From Goleter apudmare HA4340-LM2 (GTDB lineage: Bacteria > Cyanobacteriota > Cyanobacteriia > Cyanobacteriales > Nostocaceae), in the NCBI GenBank assembly GCA_019359495.1, contig JAHHHF010000008.1, positions 1 through 43,892 of the forward strand: a stretch of 43,892 nucleotides of DNA, read 5' to 3'. The stretch's first letter is position 1; the number at the start of each line of letters is the position of its first letter. Both the position numbers and the translations under genes were made by a program. Positions 9,055 through 16,579 of the stretch are shown piece by piece. The notes beneath the pieces are model-generated. The model saw only the letters and a program-made list of their open reading frames with translations. It was not told the origin of the DNA and did not search any database.

Positions 9055-10149
9055 ATGAATTTATTATCAATCAAAACTATTAAAAGAATAATTCTTACCC
9101 TTTGTACTTTTGCCATAATTGCAATTGCACCGCAAATTACGGCTGATAATCATCTAACTGATTACCCGTCTAGTAATTTAGCAGTAGCAGCTAAACCATT
9201 AAATACTCAATCAACCGTTCTAGCAGTAGAATCTGTTGGGATGACGGTTGCTGATATGGATCGTGCAGTAGAATTTTATTCTCAGGTGCTGGCTTTTAAA
9301 AAAGTCTCAGATGTAGAAGTTTTGGGTACAGAATATGAACAACTGCAAGGATTATTTGGTGTGCGGTTGCGTGTGGTGCAGATGCAGTTGGGGAATGAGT
9401 CAATTGAGTTAACTGAGTATCTCACCCCCAAGGGTAGACCGATTCCCGTAGACTCTCGCAGTCACGATCGCTGGTTTCAACATATAGCGATCGCAGTTAG
9501 GGATATGGATCAAGCTTACCAGCATTTACGCTCATTTAAGGTGCAACACGCCTCCACCGCACCCCAACGTATCCCTGACTCTAACAAGGCCGCAGCTGGG
9601 ATTCGTGCTTTCTATTTTAAAGATCCAGATGGACATAACCTAGAAATTATTTACTTTCCACCGGGGAAAGGTGATCCTAAATGGCAAAAACCCAGTAATC
9701 AGCTATTTTTGGGTATTGACCATACAGCGATCGTTGTATCCAAAACTGAAGCTAGTTTAAGATTTTACCGTGATTTACTCGGCTTGGAACTAGCAGGAGA
9801 AAGCATAAATTATGGTACAGAACAGGAACACTTGAATAATGTCCAAGGCGCCAGATTGCATATTAGTGGTTTACGTTCCCCTGCTGGACCTGGAATTGAA
9901 TTTTTGGAATACCTGACACCACAAGACGGAAGACCTTTACCAACTGATGCGCGTCCCAATGATTTACTGCATTGGCAAACAACGCTGGTAGTAAAGGATA
10001 TATCTGCTGTGGCTCGACGGCTACGAATAAATAAATCTGTGTTCGTCTCTCCTGGTGTTGTGATCATCCCCGGACAGACTTTGGGGTTTAAGAAGGGCTT
10101 TTTGGTAAGAGACCCAGACGGTCACACAATGCGGATTGTGGAGAAGTAG
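9055..10149 (+). CDS. Exported protein with two VOC (glyoxalase-like) domains
   Basis: 364 residues. Residues 1-30 form an N-terminal hydrophobic signal sequence (IILTLCTFAIIAIAP), so the protein is probably periplasmic or membrane-anchored. Two vicinal-oxygen-chelate domains follow: one about residues 58-200 (VGMTVADMDRAVEFYSQVLA, HIAIAVRDMDQAY, DPDGHNLEII) and one about 220-364 (GIDHTAIVVSKTEASLRFYR, DPDGHTMRIVE). The His and Glu residues expected for metal coordination are visible in both (HIAIAV/HNLEII; DHTAIV/HTMRIVE). VOC proteins include glyoxalase I, extradiol dioxygenases and antibiotic-binding proteins, so no specific reaction can be assigned. An exported double-VOC protein is unusual, since most family members are cytosolic. 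It converges on the NDH-2 gene with a 32-bp gap. Confidence 0.8.
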   Translation: MNLLSIKTIKRIILTLCTFAIIAIAPQITADNHLTDYPSSNLAVAAKPLNTQSTVLAVESVGMTVADMDRAVEFYSQVLAFKKVSDVEVLGTEYEQLQGLFGVRLRVVQMQLGNESIELTEYLTPKGRPIPVDSRSHDRWFQHIAIAVRDMDQAYQHLRSFKVQHASTAPQRIPDSNKAAAGIRAFYFKDPDGHNLEIIYFPPGKGDPKWQKPSNQLFLGIDHTAIVVSKTEASLRFYRDLLGLELAGESINYGTEQEHLNNVQGARLHISGLRSPAGPGIEFLEYLTPQDGRPLPTDARPNDLLHWQTTLVVKDISAVARRLRINKSVFVSPGVVIIPGQTLGFKKGFLVRDPDGHTMRIVEK

Positions 10150-10181
10150 TTTCTCAATTTAACAAGAGTTTTTGCCTTAGC

Positions 10182-11507
10182 TTAAACTAGTTTGTTCGTA
10201 ACAGTTTTTGGTGCAACAAAAGCTTCACGACCTGTAATTAATCTAGAGCGACGATTACGAGTAATATAGTTCCATGCCCACTGAAATACTACTAGTAATT
10301 TAGTGTCAAACTCGATTAAAAAGTAGATGTGAACTAATAGCCAAAATGCCCAAGCAATGAAACCTGTGAGTTTGATTAAGCCTAAATCTACAACAGCTAA
10401 ATTTTGCCCAATCATCGCCAAACTTCCCACATCGTTGTAATGAAATTGTGGCAAAGTCTTACCTTGAAGCCGTCGTTGAATTAGTTTACCTACATACTCT
10501 CCTTCTTGCTTAGCTACGGGTGCAACACCAGGTAAGACTTTACTATCTTGGTGGGAGAAGTTAGCTAAATCTCCAATTACGAAAATGTTGTCATAACCCT
10601 CGATAGATAAGTCAGGTTCTACAATTACACGTCCAGAGTAATCGCACTCTACACCTGTACTTTCCGCTAAAACTTTCCCCATTGGGGAACCTTGAACACC
10701 TGCTGCCCACAATATAGTTTTTGAGGCAATTTCTGTAAATTCATTGTCTTGCTTGAAAGTAACAAGATCACCTTCAATATTTGTCACCCTGGTATGAGTG
10801 TGGAGTTCCACACCCAACTTTTGCAAAGATACTGCTGCTGATGCCGATAACTCTGGCGCCATGTGTGGGAGGATGCGAGGGCCCCCTTGTAATAGCAAAA
10901 TTTTCGTTTCTGATGTGTCGATGCTACGAAAATCTTCTTTGAGAGTTTTGTATGCCAATTCCGCGATCGCACCTGCTAATTCTACGCCTGTGGGGCCACC
11001 GCCGACAATCACAAAATTCAAATAAGCACGGCGTTGTTCGGGATCAGTTGCTTTTTCTGCTGCTTCAAATGCACCAAATATCCGGCGGCGCATTTCTATT
11101 GCATCTTCCACAGTTTTCAAGCCAGGAGCAACTTTTTCCCAGTTATCCTTACCAAAATAGGAATGGTTCGCACCTGTGGCCACAATTAATGTATCGTATG
11201 GTACTACTTCATCACCCAGAATAACTTGTTGCGCTTTTGGATCAATATTCTTTACTTCTCCCAACAACACTTTTGTATTCTTGCTTTTGCTGAATACAGA
11301 GCGTAATGGTGCGGAAATATCAGAAGGTGATAGCGTACCTGTGGCAACTTGATATAAAAGCGGCTGAAATAAGTGAAAGTTACGTTTATCAATCAGAGTA
11401 ACATTGACATTCGCTGCATTCAGAGCCTTGGCTGCATACAGTCCACCAAAGCCACCACCAACAATGACAACTTTATGTGGTGCATTATTTTCAAGAGAGT
11501 TTTCCAT
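10182..11507 (-). CDS. Type-2 NADH dehydrogenase (NDH-2), FAD-dependent
   Basis: About 441 residues. GGGFGGLYAAKAL near the N-terminus binds FAD, GGGPTGVELAGAIAEL in the middle binds NAD(P)H, and FVIGDLANF is the second FAD-contact motif. The C-terminal part has a hydrophobic helix (FIAWAFWLLVHIYFLIEF) and a basic tail that fit membrane association. NDH-2 enzymes pass electrons from NADH to quinone without pumping protons. I set the start at 11507 (MENSLENN), with AGGAAA upstream at normal spacing; an in-frame ATG at 11552 is possible but less likely. Cyanobacteria often carry several paralogues, and a fragment of another copy lies at 30890-31065. Confidence 0.9.
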   Translation of the reverse strand: MENSLENNAPHKVVIVGGGFGGLYAAKALNAANVNVTLIDKRNFHLFQPLLYQVATGTLSPSDISAPLRSVFSKSKNTKVLLGEVKNIDPKAQQVILGDEVVPYDTLIVATGANHSYFGKDNWEKVAPGLKTVEDAIEMRRRIFGAFEAAEKATDPEQRRAYLNFVIVGGGPTGVELAGAIAELAYKTLKEDFRSIDTSETKILLLQGGPRILPHMAPELSASAAVSLQKLGVELHTHTRVTNIEGDLVTFKQDNEFTEIASKTILWAAGVQGSPMGKVLAESTGVECDYSGRVIVEPDLSIEGYDNIFVIGDLANFSHQDSKVLPGVAPVAKQEGEYVGKLIQRRLQGKTLPQFHYNDVGSLAMIGQNLAVVDLGLIKLTGFIAWAFWLLVHIYFLIEFDTKLLVVFQWAWNYITRNRRSRLITGREAFVAPKTVTNKLV

Positions 11508-11711
11508 AAAAATATTTCCTAATGTTAAGAACGTTGTAACTTTTCTTAACAAAGTTGTAACAGAATGATGATCAAGGTTGCTGTTTATTTAGAACAATTG
11601 CAGAAATCATAAAAGTAGTCATAGGTTACCGAAATTTTTGGGTTCATCTGGAAATCAGCAACGAAGACCGAGAAACCCTCGAACGCCTAAACGGTAATGA
11701 ATCGGTATAGC

Positions 11712-11760
11712 ATGATTATTCAATGGTCTGATGAAGATCAGCTTTTTCTAGTCACAAAGA
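11712..11760 (+). pseudogene. HicB-like antitoxin N-terminal remnant
   Basis: The frame from the ATG at 11712 reads MIIQWSDEDQLFLVT, which looks like the opening beta-hairpin of cyanobacterial HicB-type antitoxins. Beyond that the similarity stops and the rest of the frame is nonsense, so only about 15 codons remain. No HicA partner is seen nearby. The call rests on a short match. Confidence 0.4.
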
Positions 11761-11834
11761 ATCCTGGATGCGATCGCATTGGGAGTAGGCAAGAGTGGAA
11801 GAAATGCCCTATGTCCCATGCCCTGAGCAATAAT

Positions 11835-11867
11835 ACCCTGCCTGCGCCGCAAGTCCGCAGGGTGTTT
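11835..11867 (+). terminator. Possible rho-independent terminator
   Basis: ACCCTGC at 11835-11841 pairs with GCAGGGT at 11857-11863, followed by GTTTTAA. On the plus strand it would end transcription coming from the HicB-like remnant. The T-tract is short, so this is tentative. Confidence 0.4.
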
Positions 11868-11927
11868 TAAAAACCAATCATCGGAAGGGGGTTAATTGGA
11901 ACCAACAGTGGAACAACTAAAAGTACT

Positions 11928-12539
11928 TTATCGCAGATGCGTATGGTTAGGATAAAGGGTTGTCGCCATTGCCAGGAATGTGTCATCTGCAATTACTACA
12001 CCCGGAGCAAGCAGACATCCAGCCCCTAGAAAGACATCGTTACCAATTTTGACTTTCTTGACATACAACATTAAGTTTTGCTTGCGGGGTTTGATGATAT
12101 GTGCAGAAATACCGACACGATGTCCCACAATAACGCGATCGCCTATTTCGATTAAACCGCGATCGGCAATCTCCAATCCTGGTGTCCAGTAGACATTTCG
12201 CCCTACTTTTGCACCCCACAATCGCAACCAAAAAGAAAATGCCCCTGGAATCAGCCGCAGCACTGCTTCCAAAACTGGAATTGCAATATAAATCACCTGA
12301 ATTTGATGACTACCCCACCAAGAACTATATTCTTTACCTTGCAGATAACTAATACCCTCCCGCACAGGGAATACCCATTGATGTAAGCGGTAAACTAGCA
12401 GGGGGAACCCGTAAATAGAAAGCAATACAGCTAAAATGCTGAAGATGCTAGGTGAATGGGCGAGGTAGAATATTGCTGCTCCAGTTAGCATTAATACAAG
12501 CATTGGGAAAAACAACAGAATGATACTTAGGAATGTCAT
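11928..12539 (-). CDS. Hexapeptide-repeat acyltransferase
   Basis: 203 residues. The N-terminal ~55 residues hold two hydrophobic helices. From about residue 105 the sequence becomes a left-handed beta helix of the LbH type (GAKVGRNVYWTPGLEIADRG, then IEIGDRVIVGHRVGISAHI, then VKIGNDVFLGAGCLLAPGVV). This fold is used by O-acetyl- and acyltransferases such as WcaF-like enzymes. Its ATG overlaps the stop of the desaturase-like gene by 4 bases, so the two are translationally coupled. The donor is probably acetyl- or acyl-CoA and the acceptor is unknown. Last gene of the Rieske-hydroxylase-acyltransferase operon. Confidence 0.8.
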   Translation of the reverse strand: MTFLSIILLFFPMLVLMLTGAAIFYLAHSPSIFSILAVLLSIYGFPLLVYRLHQWVFPVREGISYLQGKEYSSWWGSHQIQVIYIAIPVLEAVLRLIPGAFSFWLRLWGAKVGRNVYWTPGLEIADRGLIEIGDRVIVGHRVGISAHIIKPRKQNLMLYVKKVKIGNDVFLGAGCLLAPGVVIADDTFLAMATTLYPNHTHLR

Positions 12540-13282
12540 GAAAACGGGAAGAAGAGTTTTTGAATGAAGGTTAATGAGGTGGTAATCCCTAACGTAGATG
12601 GTAATTCTTTACTTGCATAATACGTTTCGTGTAACCTGTCCCAAATTTTCAGATTAGCACCATAGTTGCAATGATAAATTTCATTGCAATGATGCCATGC
12701 ATGATCCTGCGGCAAGATTAACCAGGGAGAAATAAATCGGTAAAGCCAGTTATTTTCAGAAATCATCAAGCGGCTATGTCGCCATAAATCTAGAGCAGAA
12801 GTTAGACTAACTCCTAGTAAATAACCTGTTGGATCGGCTAATAGATATAAAAATAACGTGTGTATCCATAAATAGACAATTAGCAAACTTGTCCACAGGG
12901 TATTACGAGAAGTTCCTAATACATCCATCTGCGTGACAGTATGATGGACTTGATGCACTTGCCAAAATAATTTACTATGCAATAAACGATGATTCCAATA
13001 ATATAAATAATCAACAACAATCAAACTGATCATAAAAGTCAAAATAGGTGATAATTTCAAATATCCCTGGTGATTAGGGAATAAATATTGGTACAACCAA
13101 TAAACTAAGGTAGCTTGCAGTAAGGGAATCAAAATTCCTTGAATCGTTAATCCTATTCCATCTAATAGCCAATCTTCACGACTTTTGAATTTAATTTGAG
13201 TTCGAGCAAATTGATTGGTAATTGTCCAGCCAACTAATCCAATAAATGTAATAAAAATTATAATTGGTGCAAAGTTCTGCAT
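12536..13282 (-). CDS. Fatty acid hydroxylase/sterol desaturase superfamily enzyme
   Basis: 248 residues with several membrane helices and the three histidine boxes that hold a di-iron centre: HRLLH, HQVHH and HAWHH, plus a nearby His in NEIYHCNYG. Enzymes of this superfamily hydroxylate or desaturate fatty acids, sterols, carotenoids or alkanes at the membrane using O2. It lies 13 bp after the Rieske gene and overlaps the acyltransferase start by 4 bp. An electron donor is not encoded nearby. The exact substrate is unknown; the context suggests a hydroxylated lipid that is then acylated. Confidence 0.88.
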   Translation of the reverse strand: MQNFAPIIIFITFIGLVGWTITNQFARTQIKFKSREDWLLDGIGLTIQGILIPLLQATLVYWLYQYLFPNHQGYLKLSPILTFMISLIVVDYLYYWNHRLLHSKLFWQVHQVHHTVTQMDVLGTSRNTLWTSLLIVYLWIHTLFLYLLADPTGYLLGVSLTSALDLWRHSRLMISENNWLYRFISPWLILPQDHAWHHCNEIYHCNYGANLKIWDRLHETYYASKELPSTLGITTSLTFIQKLFFPFS

Positions 13283-13295
13283 ATTGAATTATGAA

Positions 13296-14318
13296 TTAAA
13301 CCCAAAATGTTACTTTAACCGATTGATTTGGCAATAATCGCGGATCTTCTCCACGAGCGATCGCTGCTCTAATTGACTCTACAAACACATGAATTGTGTC
13401 AGCAGGGGTATGAGAAAATTGTGTCCCATATTTAGCGATCGCCTCTCCCTGGATGCCCAAAATTTCAATGTCCTGGCTGATAATATGTTGAGCAGTCCAC
13501 CACACAAACGGACGTGCTAGCTGGTTCAAAATTCCGTAATTATACGTGACGTCGGTGTAAACCAGAGTTGAAGTATCGGTTTCGGGGATAGATTGACTGG
13601 TAATGAACAAATGGCGATTGCGTCCCATTTGATATTCCACAGAGGTAATATTGGGCATATAAAAGCGATCGTTATGTTTAATCTCGACACCCTCCCGATT
13701 GAGAAAACGGCTGTACCATCCCAAATTACTGTTTTCATTGCGATATTCCACCAAAACCGTACCATTTTCGCGTTGTACAGTCATCTCTAACTTTTCTTGG
13801 CGGGAAGTACGGAATACGCCAGGATGCACAAAAGCCGTGTGGGGAATATCAATAAAGTTTTCTACACAATTAGTAACGTTATTAGCAAAACGGTTAATCA
13901 CCCGCACCGTCTCCCAGCCTGGTTCTCCATAGTGAGGCATAGAAAAGGGTGCAAAGTCTTCCCTAGGGTTTTCAGCTAACCGCACATATATATAACCATC
14001 CTGTTCTCTGGTGGCATAACACTTGGCTTGACGTTGCTGGGAAGGTTTGAAATCATCACCTTCTGCCGGCACAGCAATGACATTACCATCCTGATCGTAT
14101 ATCCAACCATGATAGGGACATTGCAAAGCACCGTCACAAACTTTACCTGCTGACAGACGACTATGGCGATGCAAACAGCGATCGCGCAACGCTACAGGTT
14201 GTCCATCCTCACCACGAAAAATCGCTAACCACTCACCTAAAAGCGATCGTGCTAGTACAGTGTGAGGTCGTAGTTGCTCGCTGAGTGCGACAATATACCA
14301 AAAATCTACAAATTGCAT
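13296..14318 (-). CDS. Rieske-type non-heme iron oxygenase, alpha subunit
   Basis: About 340 residues. The Rieske [2Fe-2S] ligands are visible as CLHRHSRLSAG and CPYHGW (C-x-H and C-x2-H). The mononuclear iron site follows as NFIDIPHTAFVHPG (Asp and two His). These enzymes perform O2-dependent mono- or dioxygenation, with electrons from a reductase and ferredoxin. The longest frame opens at ATG 14393. I prefer the ATG at 14318, because homologues usually begin just before the FWYIVA segment; neither start has a good ribosome-binding site. It is the first gene of a three-gene operon with a membrane hydroxylase and an acyltransferase. Related cyanobacterial and plant oxygenases act on chlorophyll derivatives or lipids, and the substrate here is open. 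Confidence 0.88.
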   Translation of the reverse strand: MQFVDFWYIVALSEQLRPHTVLARSLLGEWLAIFRGEDGQPVALRDRCLHRHSRLSAGKVCDGALQCPYHGWIYDQDGNVIAVPAEGDDFKPSQQRQAKCYATREQDGYIYVRLAENPREDFAPFSMPHYGEPGWETVRVINRFANNVTNCVENFIDIPHTAFVHPGVFRTSRQEKLEMTVQRENGTVLVEYRNENSNLGWYSRFLNREGVEIKHNDRFYMPNITSVEYQMGRNRHLFITSQSIPETDTSTLVYTDVTYNYGILNQLARPFVWWTAQHIISQDIEILGIQGEAIAKYGTQFSHTPADTIHVFVESIRAAIARGEDPRLLPNQSVKVTFWV

Positions 14319-14608
14319 AGTGGGGGTTTTATCCCAGATTTCGCAGGTGCGATCGTAAATGCTGTATTTTTGAAAATGACCTAAATGCTGCATTCTAGAA
14401 GCATGACAACAGCTTTAACTTGTCACCAATGCTGCCGCTATGATTAAAGCTAAGACTGTTTTGCCCATATAAGGCTGTCGTGTGGCTAAAAAACCTATCT
14501 TAATCAAGATAACTCTTAAAGTAAAGAGAAGCCGCAAATACACGCAACAAAACACCTATTTATACGTTTATCTGCGTGCATCTGCGGTTAAAAAATCAAA
14601 TCTAAATC

Positions 14609-14790
14609 TTAATGCACCAATTCAATCGCTCTCTTAGTCAACGCCTCAGCAGTCAAACCATTAAAGGCCATCAACTCACCAGCACTGGCGGTGGTTTCTC
14701 CACGTTTCCAGGCGAAGGTATCGCGCTTGCTGGTACTGCGTAATAAAATTGGTTCTAGCATGGCTGCTGCACCACCAGTGACAGCAATGA
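14609..14790 (-). pseudogene. Duplicated 3' end of the phosphoketolase-like gene
   Basis: This segment is about 90% identical to 20030-20211, the last 60 codons of the intact gene. It keeps the frame (AAAMLEPILLRS, SKRDTFAWKRGETTASAG, LTKRAIELVH) and the position of the stop codon. Similarity also extends a little downstream, where both copies have a 'cgtttatctg..catctgcggtta' motif (near 14566 and 19967). The 5' break is sharp near 14790. The copy has no start and cannot function. It marks the left edge of the accessory region that ends at the intact gene. Confidence 0.88.
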
Positions 14791-14857
14791 GTCTTGTTGC
14801 GACTGGTGCAAGTTATCAGTTAAACCACAACAAAATTCAAAATTCAAAATTAAAGAC

Positions 14858-14893
14858 ATTTTCAGTCAGGGATTTCAACCCCTGACTGAAAAT
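14858..14893. repeat. Perfect 14-bp inverted repeat
   Basis: ATTTTCAGTCAGGG at 14858-14871 and CCCTGACTGAAAAT at 14880-14893 are exact complements around an 8-base loop. It lies next to the breakpoint of the duplicated phosphoketolase tail and could be a remnant of a mobile-element end or a strong bidirectional hairpin terminator. Confidence 0.6.
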
Positions 14894-14980
14894 CTGCTAC
14901 GTGTAGACGAAGGTGTCTTAAACCCTTAAATGTACGATAAATTTACATCAAATATATTGATAACTATTAATTAGAATGCA

Positions 14981-15367
14981 CTACTTAATAAGAGTGAATA
15001 AGTAAAAGCCCGAAACAACAAAAATAAAAATAGTAGTAGTGGAATATACTATTACATCTTTCACTAAAAATAATATCCAATCTTTTCTCAGTTCCTGTTT
15101 AAACTTGAGTTCTCGCAAGCTGCGCTCAAGTTCTGCATCTTCTTTTGATTGAATCGTTACGTAACGGCTGGTATATATGTCATCAATAATTTCTTCTGTT
15201 GTGCGTTTATCATGCCAGTTATCACCATTTTCCATGAAACTATCTAATGGATGATTAGTCTGGTTTAATACAATTGGCAAATTATCTTTTTTTCGCTTAC
15301 CTAGTTCTTTTTTGATGACTTTTTTTACTATTGTCACGATTAAAGCTTCTAAGTTCTTCTCTGACAT
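14981..15367 (-). CDS. Chimeric antitoxin-like protein with C-terminal membrane helix
   Basis: 128 residues. The middle (PLDSFMENGDNWHDKRTTEE, IIDDIYTSR) resembles the C-terminal toxin-binding tail of small VapB/RHH-type antitoxins. The N-terminal 30 residues are lysine-rich and helical. After a charged helix (DAELERSLRELKFKQELRKD) the protein ends in one membrane-spanning helix (STTTIFIFVVSGFYLFTLI). An antitoxin would not normally be membrane-anchored, so this may be a fusion or a decayed gene that picked up a new tail. No toxin is seen directly next to it. A second scrap of the same antitoxin tail lies at 15533-15575. Function unknown. Confidence 0.5.
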   Translation of the reverse strand: MSEKNLEALIVTIVKKVIKKELGKRKKDNLPIVLNQTNHPLDSFMENGDNWHDKRTTEEIIDDIYTSRYVTIQSKEDAELERSLRELKFKQELRKDWILFLVKDVIVYSTTTIFIFVVSGFYLFTLIK

Positions 15368-15532
15368 GTGTTTTTATAGATTTTCTTGCGTCAAGTTTCT
15401 CCTTTGATTTTAATGGAACTGAATGCTGAAGGAATGAAGTTGAATATACAAGAATAAATATTAGTGTTGAGCAGGCGATCGCACAAATTAATGCACAGGT
15501 TATGATGGCGATCGCTTATAATTCTACTTGAA

Positions 15533-15660
15533 CATATATCATCAATAATTCCTTCTGCGGTGCGTGTATATTCCCAAGTTCCAGCAGCAAGCGACTTGTC
15601 TACTAATAAAGATTATATGGATGGTTACGGTTCGCTATGAGGCAATGTGTATTCCTTAAA
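15533..15660. pseudogene. Mosaic of toxin-antitoxin gene scraps
   Basis: Two fragments are joined here. Minus strand 15533-15575 reads TRTAEGIIDDI, matching the antitoxin-like tail of the 128-residue protein (RTTEEIIDDI). Plus strand 15583-15655 is nearly identical to 18186-18258: the antitoxin end (SDLSTNKDYMDGYGS) and the first codons of a VapC (MRQCVFLK then stop). So a vapBC like the intact one at 18004-18656 once lay here and lost almost everything. Confidence 0.65.
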
Positions 15661-15699
15661 TAATTTTTTAAACATGGTATTACTTTATTGATAATTACC

Positions 15700-16113
15700 T
15701 CAAAACATGAGATTTTCAAAAGGATAACTTTGCTTCCAACGATAGGTGTTAAAGTCACGTTGATCTACTGAAAAAATGCGTCCGTGTCCTAAATGTTCTG
15801 CTAAGATTACTAGGGAAGCGTCAGCTAAATCTATTGGGATGTCAGCATATTTTTTCATTAATTCAATAATTCGAGGACTATGGTGAGGTTCTAAATTAAA
15901 AATCGTAAATAATTCTTGTTGCAGACTATTTATAAAATTAATTTGAGCCTCAACTCCCTTACGAGTTAGCAAAAGATAACAGGTTTCTGTGACAACACAC
16001 CATGTTGTAATTAAAGGTTCGTTATATTTTTTTTAAGCTTGTTTGGCTCTTTCATGGTAATTGTCTTTTTTATCAATAAGAGCTAACCAAAATCCTGTAT
16101 CAACGATGATCAT
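15700..16113 (-). pseudogene. VapC-type PIN-domain toxin with an internal stop
   Basis: Read from ATG at 16113 the frame gives MIIVDTGFWLALIDKKD, and after 26 codons meets a TAA at 16033-16035. It then continues in the same frame to a normal end at 15700 (WCVVTETCYLLL, IPIDLADASLV, SVDQRDFNTYRW). The total of 137 codons and the acidic residues expected for the PIN active site (Asp5, the Glu in TET, Asp in LADA, Asp in VDQRD) fit an otherwise complete VapC ribonuclease, so a single nonsense change has inactivated it. A TTG at 15972 could start a 90-residue C-terminal piece lacking Asp5. It overlaps its antitoxin by 14 bp. Confidence 0.85.
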
Positions 16114-16360
16114 ATTTATTCTGTAATGTTTTAGATAAAACTTCTTTATATGTAGTCGATAAATTTTCCTCAATAGAACAACAACCAATTAATCCAATTT
16201 CATCAAACTTGTCATAGAGACTTTTTTCCTGACTATGATTTTCTGCTTCTGTTGGTGGATAACGCTTTTTGAGTAACTGAATAAAATCAAGCAGTAAGAG
16301 TTGAGCTTCTTCTGGTAAAGTATCAATATCTTTATATATTTCTTCAAAGCTAATTACCAT
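16100..16360 (-). CDS. DUF2281-type antitoxin
   Basis: 86 residues, acidic and helical. The N-terminal part (LPEEAQLLLLDFIQLLKKRY) is the typical helix of DUF2281/VapB-like antitoxins in cyanobacteria, and EKSLYDKFDEIGLIG is the toxin-binding tail. AGGAG lies about six bases before the ATG. It overlaps the start of the PIN-toxin frame by 14 bp, the usual antitoxin-first order. Its toxin carries an internal stop, so the antitoxin may now be an orphan or may neutralise toxins encoded elsewhere. Confidence 0.75.
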   Translation of the reverse strand: MVISFEEIYKDIDTLPEEAQLLLLDFIQLLKKRYPPTEAENHSQEKSLYDKFDEIGLIGCCSIEENLSTTYKEVLSKTLQNKYDHR

Positions 16361-16499
16361 AATTAACTCCTAAGTTCAGGAAAATTTTGAGTATGCTCAT
16401 ATTATAAGCTACACAGTGAACAGTGCTATCAAATCCTTGCATCCCTACCGCGTCGTCTATTGAGGTAATGCCAAACAATAAATTATCCCATATTTTGTA

Positions 16500-16575
16500 G
16501 GGTGTGTTCCCGGAGGGAACGCACCATTTTTTATATCATTGGCGGTGCGTTAGCCTTCGGCGTAACACACCCCAC
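16500..16575. repeat. Tandem hairpin repeat (GGTGTGTT / GGTGCGTTA type)
   Basis: Two hairpins lie side by side: GGTGTGTTCC with GGGAACGCACC near 16501-16525, followed by a T-rich run, and GGTGCGTTA with TAACACACC near 16544-16571. Both loops are short. This is a common type of dispersed cyanobacterial intergenic repeat. It sits immediately after the TOPRIM-like gene and may end its transcript. Confidence 0.55.
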
Positions 16576-16579
16576 TGGA

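Larger units (their letters stand above)
11553..11927. other. Intergenic region with HicB-like scrap and hairpin
   Basis: This holds a short antitoxin-like remnant at 11712-11760 and a GC-rich hairpin at 11835-11867, both described separately. The frame ahead of the remnant (to the stop near 11708) reads FWVHLEISNEDRETLERL, which I do not recognise and which has no clear start. No full gene is seen. Confidence 0.4.

Noticed and set aside
14691-14885. Plus-strand frame across the duplicated phosphoketolase tail
   Set aside because: It is the antisense shadow of the duplicated 3' end, and an equivalent shadow exists over the intact gene at 20148-20573.
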